DNA from: an uncultured Ruminococcus sp.
GTDB taxonomy: Bacteria; Bacillota; Clostridia; Oscillospirales; Ruminococcaceae
Length of the DNA: 5,167 nt
NCBI GenBank assembly: GCA_947177935.1
Contig: CAMWWG010000093.1
Span: 1 to 5,167 of the forward strand
Direction: 5' to 3'
The notes beneath the pieces are model-generated. The model saw only the letters and a list, made by a program, of their open reading frames with translations, was not told where the DNA came from and did no database searches. The first letter of the stretch is position 1. Every line of letters begins with the position of its first letter. Position numbers and translations under genes: made by a program. Below, one piece after another: positions 1-5,167 of the stretch.

Positions 1-152
1 CAGAAGAGGGTGAGAAAATCATCCGGGAAATTCATCAAAATATGAGAAAAAATGTAGAAAGGATGATTGCCCAGATCGGAGCGGAACGTTTGGAAACAGC
101 ATTTACCGTCATGCAGGAAATCCGGGGCATTCTGGAATCCAATTGCGAATAA
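1..152 (+). CDS. C-terminal end of a probable MarR-family transcriptional regulator (partial)
   Basis: An open frame (codons in phase with position 3) enters from the left edge and ends at TAA 150-152, leaving 49 readable residues. The peptide is charged and helical (for example REIHQNMRKNVERMIAQIG, then RLETAFTVMQEIRGIL). This resembles the C-terminal dimerisation helices of MarR-family winged-helix repressors, but the DNA-binding domain lies outside the window, so the family call rests on this short tail plus context. In Bacillota, MarR-type genes often sit directly before a pair of ABC exporter half-genes and repress them until a ligand binds. The stop is about 80 nt before the first transporter start with no terminator hairpin between, which fits co-transcription. 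Alternatives are another small helical regulator or an unrelated helical protein. The family call is inference; the coding end itself is well supported. Confidence 0.6.
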   Translation, partial: EEGEKIIREIHQNMRKNVERMIAQIGAERLETAFTVMQEIRGILESNCE

Positions 153-218
153 TATTATTATATTAATATGTATGATTCTGATAAGAAGTAAGATTAAAAT
201 TTAGAATTAAGAATTGAG

Positions 219-225
219 AAAGGAG
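219..225 (+). promoter_or_regulatory. Ribosome binding site that sets the start of the first ABC gene
   Basis: AAAGGAG lies at 219-225. An in-frame ATG at 227 is only one base downstream, too close for normal initiation. The ATG at 233 is seven bases downstream, a standard spacing. The start at 233 is therefore preferred, which removes two residues (Met-Arg) from the longest reading frame. Confidence 0.75.
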
Positions 226-232
226 AATGAGA

Positions 233-1987
233 ATGATTCAATTATTCAGGTATTTACGTAAAAAAGACTGGGGCATCGTCGCAATTGCATTGTTATTCAT
301 TGTCTTGCAGGTGTGGCTTGATTTAACCATGCCGGACTATATGTCGGAAATTACGCTTCTGGTGCAGACAGATGGGAGCGAAATGTTGGAAATTCTTACA
401 GCAGGCGGGAAGATGTTGCTTTGCGCCTTGGGAAGTCTGGCATGTTCCTTTGCAACAGCCGTCTGTGCGTCGAAGATCGCTTCTGAATTCAGTGCCGTCC
501 TTAGAAGCGAATTATTTCAGCAGGTGCAGGCATTTTCTATGGCAGAAATCGGGAAATTTTCTACAGCAAGTTTAATTACCCGTTCAACGAACGATGTCAC
601 ACAAGTGCAGATGGTAATTGTTATGGGTTTGCAAGTAATGATAAAAGCGCCAATTATGGCAGTCTGGGCGATCTGCAAAATTGCCGGAAAACAGTGGCAG
701 TGGATGACGGCAACAGGGATTGCCGTTGTAGTTCTGTTGTGTATTGTGGGTGTCTGTATTGCTGTTTCGTTCCCGAAATTCCGAAAATTACAGATTTTAA
801 CGGATAATCTGAACCGTGTTACAAGGGAAAACCTCACGGGCATCCGGGTTGTCCGGGCGTACAACGCTGAAGAATACCAAGAAAAGAAGTTTGAAAAGGC
901 AAATGATGAGACCATGCGTACACAGTTGTTTACCATGCGGACAATGTCATTTATGATGCCAAGCATTACCATGATTATGAGCGGCTTGACGCTTTCGGTC
1001 TATTGGATAGGCGCAATTCTGATTGATCAGGCGGACATGATGGAAAAAGCAGTTCTGTTTGCAGATATGATGGTATTTTCGCAGTATGCCGTCCAGGTGG
1101 TCATGGCGTTCATGCTGTTGGTTATGATTTTTATGATTTTGCCAAGAGCGTCCGTATCCGCCAGAAGAATCCTGGAAGTATTGGATACAAAATTATCCAT
1201 TGCAGACGGCAGTTTCCAGGGGCGTTCTGAAAAATCTGGTGAAATTGAATTCCGGCATGTGTCATTTCGTTATCCGGATGCCGATGCGGATGTGATCCAT
1301 GATATTTCGTTCACAGCTAAAAAAGGTGAAACGATTGCGTTCATTGGTGCAACCGGGTGCGGCAAGAGTACAGTCATTAATTTAATTCCCAGATTTTATG
1401 ATGCCACAGAGGGGAAAATCCTGGTGGATGGTGTCAACGTCCGGGAATATTCCCAGAAAGCATTAAGAAATAAAATTGGCTATGTATCACAGAAAGCGAT
1501 GCTGTTCTCCGGGACAATCCGATCCAATACAGCTTACGGCGACAACGGAAAAGCCATCCCGGATCAAAAAGACCTGGAGCAGGCAATTGCTACGGCGCAG
1601 GCACAGGATATTATCCAGAAAATTTATAAAGGCTATGATGGCTATGTCGCGCAGGGTGGTTCTAATTTATCCGGCGGACAGAAACAAAGGATTTCGATTG
1701 CGAGGGCAATTGCCTGGAAACCGGAAATTTTTATTTTTGATGATTCTTTCTCGGCACTGGACTATAAGACAGATCGTGCATTGCGAAGTGCATTGCAGGA
1801 AACCTGCAAGGATGCCACAAGACTGATTGTTGCACAGAGAATCGGCACAATTCGGGATGCAGATCAGATTATTGTACTGGATGAGGGCAGAATTGCCGGG
1901 ATCGGCAGGCATGAAGATCTCATACAAAATTGTGAAGTCTATCAACAGATTGCATATTCCCAGTTATCAAAGGAGGAATTGGCATAA
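233..1987 (+). CDS. ABC exporter half-transporter with degenerate ATP site (BmrC/LmrC/TM287-like subunit)
   Basis: A 584-residue fusion of a type-1 exporter membrane domain (about residues 10-310, roughly six hydrophobic helices, the first near 13-31) and an ATPase domain (about 335-584), the usual length for a half-transporter. Visible motifs: A-loop Tyr347, Walker A GATGCGKST 372-380, Q-loop Gln420, intact signature LSGGQ 479-483, and Walker B ending IFIFDD with Asp503-Asp504. The second Asp stands where the catalytic Glu normally is, and the switch position is Gln535 (VAQR) instead of His. These substitutions mark the non-hydrolytic site of a heterodimeric exporter, so this protein likely pairs with the product of the next gene in the cytoplasmic membrane. 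Its intact LSGGQ would complete the partner's active site. The stop overlaps the next start by one base. Family-level role: efflux of drugs or other amphipathic compounds; the substrate is unknown. Start chosen at 233 on ribosome-site spacing. Confidence 0.93.
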   Translation: MIQLFRYLRKKDWGIVAIALLFIVLQVWLDLTMPDYMSEITLLVQTDGSEMLEILTAGGKMLLCALGSLACSFATAVCASKIASEFSAVLRSELFQQVQAFSMAEIGKFSTASLITRSTNDVTQVQMVIVMGLQVMIKAPIMAVWAICKIAGKQWQWMTATGIAVVVLLCIVGVCIAVSFPKFRKLQILTDNLNRVTRENLTGIRVVRAYNAEEYQEKKFEKANDETMRTQLFTMRTMSFMMPSITMIMSGLTLSVYWIGAILIDQADMMEKAVLFADMMVFSQYAVQVVMAFMLLVMIFMILPRASVSARRILEVLDTKLSIADGSFQGRSEKSGEIEFRHVSFRYPDADADVIHDISFTAKKGETIAFIGATGCGKSTVINLIPRFYDATEGKILVDGVNVREYSQKALRNKIGYVSQKAMLFSGTIRSNTAYGDNGKAIPDQKDLEQAIATAQAQDIIQKIYKGYDGYVAQGGSNLSGGQKQRISIARAIAWKPEIFIFDDSFSALDYKTDRALRSALQETCKDATRLIVAQRIGTIRDADQIIVLDEGRIAGIGRHEDLIQNCEVYQQIAYSQLSKEELA

Positions 1988-3834
1988 TGGAAGAAAAAGA
2001 AAATCAGAGAAAATATCAGTCAAAACCAGTAATGCGTGCTCCTGGCGGACATGGAATGCGTGGCGGCGGCGAACAGGCAAAAGATTTTACAGGCACATGG
2101 AAGAAATTAATTGCCTATTGCAAAAAATATCTTATCGTTGTAATTATTGCTGTGATCTGTGCTGTTCTGGGAACGGTTCTGATACTGATCGGACCGGATC
2201 AGCTTTCCAGAATGACGGATGAGATCACAAAAGGTATCATGACCGGGATTGATATGGATGGTGTGAAACAGATCGGCTTCTTATTAATTTTATTTTATGC
2301 GATAAGTTATGTTCTTTCTGTTGTACAGCACTGGATCATGGCAACTGTCACACAGAAAGTTTCTAAAAATCTTCGGAGCGACATTTCCCGGAAAATTAAT
2401 GTTCTGCCTATGTGGTATTATAATCAGACCACAACGGGAGATATTCTGTCCAGAGTCACGAATGACGTTGATACCATCGGGCAGTCCTTGAATCAAAGTG
2501 TCGGGACGCTTGTTTCTGCTATTGTGTTATTTCTCGGCAGTTTGATGATGATGTGCAAAACCAATATCACATTGACATTCACAGCAATCCTGGCAACTCT
2601 GATCGGATTTGTGTTCATGTTTGCCATCATGGGAAAAAGTCAGAAATATTTCAAGCAGCAGCAGGAATATTTAGGCGCTTTAAACGGACATATTGAAGAA
2701 ATTTACACAGGGCATACCGTTGTGAAAGCTTATAACGGCGAATCTGCAGCAGAACGGCAGTTTGCTGTGATGAATGATAATCTCAGAAACAGCGGATTTA
2801 AAGCACAATGCTTGTCCGGCATGATGATGCCGCTGATGAGTTTTATCGGCAATTTTGGTTATGTTGCAGTCTGTGTTGTCGGTGCGGTGCTTGTCATGCA
2901 GAATCAAATTGGATTTGGTGTTATTGTAGCATTCATGTTATATATCCGGTATTTCACACAGCCGTTGTCCCAGATGGCGCAGGCAGCGCAGTTGCTCCAG
3001 TCCGCCGCCGCCGCCGGGGAACGTATATTTGAATTCCTGGAAGCTGAAGAAATGACAGACGAATCCGGAAAAGCATCCGGATTACCGACGACAAAAGAAA
3101 AAGGCAAAGTTGAATTCGAGCATGTACAGTTCGGCTATGAGAATACCGGAAAGACGATCATTCATGACTTTTCAGCAAAAGCAAATCCCGGTCAGAAGAT
3201 TGCAATTGTAGGGCCTACGGGTGCTGGTAAGACAACTATGGTGAATTTATTAATGCGTTTTCATGAAATCCAGGGCGGTGAAATCCGGATTGACGGTGTT
3301 CCGGTCAGTCAGATGACCAGGAAAGCTGTGCATGATCAGTTCTGCATGGTTTTGCAGGATACCTGGCTGTTTGAGGGGACGATCCGGGAAAATCTGATTT
3401 ACTGCACGCCGGATGCCGATGATGAAAAAATGAAACAGGCATGTCAAGCTGTGGGGTTGGATCATTTTATCCGGACACTTCCAGACGGATATAATGCTGT
3501 TCTGAATGACCAGGTGAATTTATCCCAGGGACAAAAACAGCAGTTGACGATTGCAAGGGCAATGATTGCCGATAAGCCGATGCTGATCCTAGATGAAGCG
3601 ACTAGTTCTGTCGATACCCGGACGGAATTACAGATTCAGAAAGCCATGGATGCGCTGATGGAAAACAGAACTTCTTTTGTGATTGCACACAGACTTTCGA
3701 CAATCAAGGATGCTGATCTGATCCTTGTCATGAAAGACGGCGATATTATTGAGAGCGGCAATCATATTGAATTATTATCCAAAGGCGGATTCTATGCGGA
3801 TCTGTATAACAGTCAGTTTGAGCAGTCAGCATGA
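1987..3834 (+). CDS. ABC exporter half-transporter with catalytic ATP site (BmrD/LmrD/TM288-like subunit)
   Basis: A 615-residue membrane-ATPase fusion. A Gly-rich, basic cytoplasmic N-terminal extension (about 1-45, with Gly/Met/Arg at 18-28) precedes the first membrane helix near 49-69; such extensions are common in the longer subunit of these heterodimers. ATPase motifs: A-loop Tyr384, Walker A GPTGAGKTT 409-417, Q-loop Gln457, Walker B ILDE with Asp536 and catalytic Glu537, and switch His568 in IAHRLST. The signature is LSQGQ (512-516) instead of LSGGQ. In the head-to-tail dimer that altered signature faces the first subunit's degenerate Walker site, while this subunit's intact Walker B pairs with the first subunit's LSGGQ. 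The start ATG overlaps the previous stop (TAATG), and AAAGGAGG at 1969-1976 gives ten bases of spacing, so the two genes are probably translationally coupled for equal amounts. Likely function is ATP-driven export; the substrate cannot be determined here. Confidence 0.94.
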   Translation: MEEKENQRKYQSKPVMRAPGGHGMRGGGEQAKDFTGTWKKLIAYCKKYLIVVIIAVICAVLGTVLILIGPDQLSRMTDEITKGIMTGIDMDGVKQIGFLLILFYAISYVLSVVQHWIMATVTQKVSKNLRSDISRKINVLPMWYYNQTTTGDILSRVTNDVDTIGQSLNQSVGTLVSAIVLFLGSLMMMCKTNITLTFTAILATLIGFVFMFAIMGKSQKYFKQQQEYLGALNGHIEEIYTGHTVVKAYNGESAAERQFAVMNDNLRNSGFKAQCLSGMMMPLMSFIGNFGYVAVCVVGAVLVMQNQIGFGVIVAFMLYIRYFTQPLSQMAQAAQLLQSAAAAGERIFEFLEAEEMTDESGKASGLPTTKEKGKVEFEHVQFGYENTGKTIIHDFSAKANPGQKIAIVGPTGAGKTTMVNLLMRFHEIQGGEIRIDGVPVSQMTRKAVHDQFCMVLQDTWLFEGTIRENLIYCTPDADDEKMKQACQAVGLDHFIRTLPDGYNAVLNDQVNLSQGQKQQLTIARAMIADKPMLILDEATSSVDTRTELQIQKAMDALMENRTSFVIAHRLSTIKDADLILVMKDGDIIESGNHIELLSKGGFYADLYNSQFEQSA

Positions 3835-3846
3835 TACAAATAAAAC

Positions 3847-3875
3847 AAGGCATTCGCTCTCATAGCGAATGCCTT
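3847..3875. terminator. Shared bidirectional intrinsic terminator between convergent units
   Basis: AAGGCATTCGCT (3847-3858), a five-base loop CTCAT, then AGCGAATGCCTT (3864-3875) form a perfect 12-bp stem. It begins 12 bases after the second ABC stop and 20 bases after the rpsI stop on the other strand. Read leftward, the stem is followed by GTTTTATTTGTAT, a usable T-rich tail. Read rightward, only TTTAATCTGT follows, a weaker tail. It probably ends both transcripts, more efficiently the ribosomal one. Confidence 0.85.
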
Positions 3876-3895
3876 TAATCTGTAAAAAAACGAAA

Positions 3896-4297
3896 TTATC
3901 TCTTGGAGAACTGCGGTGCACGACGAGCAGCCTTGAGACCGTATTTCTTTCTTTCCTTCATTCTGGGGTCACGAGTCAGGAAACCTGCGCTCTTGAGAGC
4001 CGGACGGAGTTCTGCATCGTACTGGAGCAATGCACGGGAGATACCATGACGAATTGCACCAGCCTGTCCCGTTACGCCGCCGCCCGTGACTGTGCAGACA
4101 ACATCAAACTTTTCTGTTGTTTCTGTGAGTGCGAGAGGCTGACGAACGATCAGTTTCAGTGTTTCAAGACCAAAATAATCGTCAATATTTCTGCCGTTGA
4201 TGGTAATATTGCCATTGCCGGGAATTAATCTGACTCTGGACACAGAATGCTTTCTTCTGCCTGTGCCGTAGTGATAAGCAACTTTAGGTTCGTACAT
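3896..4297 (-). CDS. rpsI: 30S ribosomal protein S9 (uS9)
   Basis: 133 residues, about the usual length for bacterial S9. S9 is a small-subunit protein whose extended C-terminal tail reaches the P site and contacts the tRNA anticodon region. Recognisable parts are the N-terminal [14 protein letters not shown] (11-24), the glycine-rich block [19 protein letters not shown] (72-90), and the very basic tail starting at [14 protein letters not shown] (107-120) and ending QFSKR, with the conserved terminal Lys-Arg. The start ATG (4297-4295) has AAAGGAGG (4314-4307) nine bases upstream, within the short gap after rplM, so the two genes form one operon. The stop is TAA, followed by the terminator hairpin. 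Nothing in the protein looks truncated or unusual. The opposite strand carries a 119-codon open frame that is only a shadow of this gene. Confidence 0.98.
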   Translation of the reverse strand: MYEPKVAYHYGTGRRKHSVSRVRLIPGNGNITINGRNIDDYFGLETLKLIVRQPLALTETTEKFDVVCTVTGGGVTGQAGAIRHGISRALLQYDAELRPALKSAGFLTRDPRMKERKKYGLKAARRAPQFSKR

Positions 4298-4316
4298 TAG
4301 ATAGATCCTCCTTTAA

Positions 4317-4745
4317 TCAGAATTCGTAAACTTCAGGCTTCTGTGCAGCATGCTTGTGTTCTGTGCCTTTTACGGTGCGCAGACGCTTGAGTTGATTTGC
4401 GCCCTGTGTATTGTGGGGCAGCATACCGGTGACAGCGATTGTCATAGCACGTTCCGGCTGTTCTGCCATTAATTTCTTGTAGGAAAGTTCTTTCAGACCG
4501 CCGATCCAGCCTGTGTGCCAGTAGAATTTTTTCTGCTCCAGTTTCTTGCCGGTCAAGATTGCTTTTTCGCAATTGATGATGATGACATGATCGCCGCAGT
4601 CCACATGGGGTGCATAAGTGGGCTTGTGTTTGCCTCTGAGCAATACAGCAGCCTGTGCGGCAACACGACCGAGCGGCTTGTCTGCAGCATCTAAAATATA
4701 CCAGTTACGGCTAATTTCGCCGGCTTTCGGCATTGTAGTAGACAT
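4317..4745 (-). CDS. rplM: 50S ribosomal protein L13 (uL13)
   Basis: 142 residues, the typical bacterial L13 length. L13 is an early-assembling large-subunit protein that binds 23S rRNA. Diagnostic stretches are WYILDAADKPLGRVAAQAA (15-33), GDHVIIIN (51-58), KKFYWHTGWIGGLKE (72-86), GMLPHNTQGANQLKRL (107-122) and HKHAAQKPE (130-138). In the fourth stretch many homologues have LGR where this protein has QGA, a mild variation from remembered family patterns. The start at 4745 is supported by GGAGG (4758-4754) eight bases upstream; a second Met at residue 5 is less well placed. It is the first gene of the rplM-rpsI pair, with 19 bases between them. Transcription probably starts near 4893, giving a leader of about 148 nt that can fold, so expression may be controlled after transcription begins. 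Confidence 0.98.
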   Translation of the reverse strand: MSTTMPKAGEISRNWYILDAADKPLGRVAAQAAVLLRGKHKPTYAPHVDCGDHVIIINCEKAILTGKKLEQKKFYWHTGWIGGLKELSYKKLMAEQPERAMTIAVTGMLPHNTQGANQLKRLRTVKGTEHKHAAQKPEVYEF

Positions 4746-4800
4746 AGAATACTCCTCCGTTTTTGAAAATTTAAAGAATTATTTAATTTAAAATAAATCA

Positions 4801-4893
4801 GGCGTACTTACCGGCAGAAGACTGCGCACGGCACGGGGATACCGGTCACGGCAAATACGGGCATCGCCGGGCGGTTACTCCAGGACGCCATGT
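4801..4893 (-). promoter_or_regulatory. GC-rich structured 5' leader of rplM-rpsI, candidate ribosomal-protein autoregulatory RNA
   Basis: Between the predicted start near 4893 and the AT-rich stretch before the ribosome site, the minus strand holds a GC-rich block that can fold. GGCGU (4889-4885) pairs with ACGCC (4805-4801) as a closing stem. Inside, CGGCGA (4869-4864) pairs with UUGCCG (4854-4849), including one G-U. ACCGG (4846-4842) can pair with CCGGU (4814-4810), enclosing a GCAG-UCUU-CUGC hairpin (4825-4814) that shares one base with it. L13 leaders that are thought to bind their own product are known in low-GC Gram-positives (Rfam L13_leader), but I cannot confirm that this is a member. 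The helices were paired by eye; covariation is untested. Confidence 0.5.
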
Positions 4894-4899
4894 ATTTTC

Positions 4900-4928
4900 A
4901 TTATACTTTTTTTTTCAGGATTTGTCAA
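4900..4928 (-). promoter_or_regulatory. rplM-rpsI promoter, perfect sigma-A consensus
   Basis: On the minus strand the -35 box TTGACA lies at 4928-4923 and the -10 box TATAAT at 4905-4900, separated by exactly 17 bases. Both hexamers are perfect. The expected start is an A near 4893, seven bases after the -10 box. The spacer contains a run of nine A residues (minus strand). The context, directly before the ribosomal genes, fits a strong growth-related promoter. Confidence 0.92.
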
Positions 4929-4960
4929 GTATTTTTTGAAAAAATTTTCAAAAATTTCTC
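4929..4960 (-). promoter_or_regulatory. A/T tracts upstream of the rplM -35 box, UP-element-like, including an inverted repeat
   Basis: Directly upstream of the -35 box the minus strand has phased A and T tracts (AAATTTTTGAAAATTTTTTC, then AAAAAA). This matches the general pattern of UP elements that bind the RNA polymerase alpha C-terminal domain. Within it, TTTTTGAAAA (4933-4942) and TTTTCAAAAA (4945-4954) are a perfect 10-bp inverted repeat around AA. The UP-element role is inference from position and composition; a regulator site is possible but less likely. Confidence 0.5.
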
Positions 4961-5100
4961 AGGACTCTAGAAATCTGAAGAAAAAAGCGTCAGAAAGAAA
5001 TGTGATTGATTGATTTTACTATAATTTTATCTTTTAGTTTAAAATTATTATATATTTTTTACAAATTCGGGAAAATTTCAGAATTTTTAAAGAAAAAGTC
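4946..5100. other. AT-rich intergenic stretch without a supported gene
   Basis: Together with the rplM leader and promoter, 4746-5167 is a gene-free region of about 420 bases. In this central part I see A/T-rich DNA, a weak 6-bp stem (ATTTCT 4954-4959 with AGAAAT 4969-4974), three tandem GATT units near 5004-5015 and an isolated TATAAT on the + strand at 5020-5025 without a good -35 box. No open frame with a ribosome site was seen on either strand. Confidence 0.6.
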
Positions 5101-5129
5101 TTGACAAATCCCGGAAAATATGATATTCT
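5101..5129 (+). promoter_or_regulatory. Rightward sigma-A promoter for a gene or RNA beyond the window
   Basis: TTGACA at 5101-5106 is a perfect -35 box. Seventeen bases later TATTCT (5124-5129) matches the -10 consensus at four of six positions and carries an extended TGa (5121-5123) just upstream. A/T tracts precede the -35 box. The expected start is about G5136. It diverges from the rplM promoter. The transcribed gene lies outside the window, so its target is unknown. Confidence 0.7.
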
Positions 5130-5135
5130 ATAAAA

Positions 5136-5149
5136 GATGGATTGCCATC
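5136..5149 (+). promoter_or_regulatory. Small hairpin at the predicted 5' end of the rightward transcript
   Basis: GATGG (5136-5140) and CCATC (5145-5149) form a 5-bp stem with the four-base loop ATTG, starting exactly at the predicted transcription start. A stem at the extreme 5' end could protect the RNA from decay or be the first helix of a longer leader. It is short and could arise by chance. Confidence 0.35.
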
Positions 5150-5167
5150 ATTACCCCCTATATTATC

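Noticed and set aside
171..176. TATGAT before the first ABC gene as an internal promoter
   Set aside because: The sequence 17 bases upstream (AATAAT) is not a -35 box; TTGCGA lies 22 bases away, which is too far. A weak promoter cannot be fully excluded.
198..218. Degenerate AGAATT direct repeats before the first ABC gene
   Set aside because: Two short AT-rich copies only; no symmetry or target-site signs of a mobile element.
517..972. 151-codon open frame on the - strand inside the first ABC gene
   Set aside because: It is fully contained opposite a gene with clear exporter motifs; its Thr/Ile-rich composition is what the reverse of membrane-protein codons gives.
1827..2222. 131-codon + strand frame bridging the two ABC genes
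   Set aside because: It overlaps both transporter genes in another frame, and the real TAATG junction with AAAGGAGG explains the region better.
3003..3016. GCC triplet run in the second ABC gene
   Set aside because: It encodes a short Ala run just before GERIFEFLE, a position where Ala-rich sequence is normal in this family; not evidence of a repeat expansion.
3869..4228. 119-codon open frame on the + strand opposite rpsI
   Set aside because: It lies wholly antisense to a clear S9 gene, starts inside the terminator stem, has no ribosome site, and its peptide resembles no family I recognise.
5003..5015. Tandem GATT units
   Set aside because: Only three short units in AT-rich intergenic DNA; too few to call a functional repeat or CRISPR-like array.
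5020..5025. TATAAT on the + strand as an additional promoter
   Set aside because: There is no recognisable -35 box at 16-18 bases upstream and no extended TGn; such hexamers are expected by chance in AT-rich DNA.
1..5167. Mobile elements, tRNA or rRNA genes, CRISPR arrays
   Set aside because: I looked on both strands for transposase-like proteins, terminal repeats, tRNA-like cloverleaf ends and regularly spaced repeats and saw none.

Overview
This window looks like chromosomal DNA from a low-to-moderate GC Gram-positive bacterium (Bacillota, probably Clostridia; Oscillospiraceae/Ruminococcaceae-like by general feel). The reasons are strong AGGAGG ribosome sites before the genes, sigma-A type TTGACA/TATAAT promoters, the compact rplM-rpsI pair and AT-rich intergenic DNA. 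The organism call is inference; no marker here fixes the genus.

Left part (1-3834, + strand): the C-terminal end of a short helical protein, most likely a MarR-family repressor, is followed by two ABC exporter half-transporters. Each half has a membrane domain fused to an ATPase domain, and the two genes overlap by one base (TAATG). The residues of the two ATPase domains are complementary. The first has a substituted Walker B acid (Asp for the catalytic Glu) and a Gln for the switch His, but an intact LSGGQ. The second has an intact Walker B Glu and His, but LSQGQ in place of LSGGQ. This is the pattern of heterodimeric exporters of the BmrCD/LmrCD/TM287-288 type, with one degenerate and one hydrolytic ATP site. 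With a MarR-like gene upstream, the likely unit is a regulated drug or toxic-compound efflux operon; the substrate cannot be read from the sequence.

Middle (3835-3895): a 12-bp perfect hairpin lies between the two convergent units and probably serves as a shared terminator. It has a better T-rich tail for the leftward (ribosomal) transcript.

Right part (3896-4745, - strand): rplM (L13) then rpsI (S9), transcribed leftward in the conserved order with a 19-nt gap. Upstream, 4746-5167 has no convincing gene. It holds a perfect-consensus rplM promoter (TTGACA-17-TATAAT) with A/T tracts like an UP element, and a GC-rich, foldable leader of about 150 nt that may be an autoregulatory ribosomal-protein leader. 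A second promoter points right, out of the window, and its sequence around the -35 box closely resembles the rplM promoter.

Most of the window is ordinary. The points most worth a second look are the rplM leader RNA, the paired look-alike divergent promoters, and the asymmetric ATP sites of the exporter.
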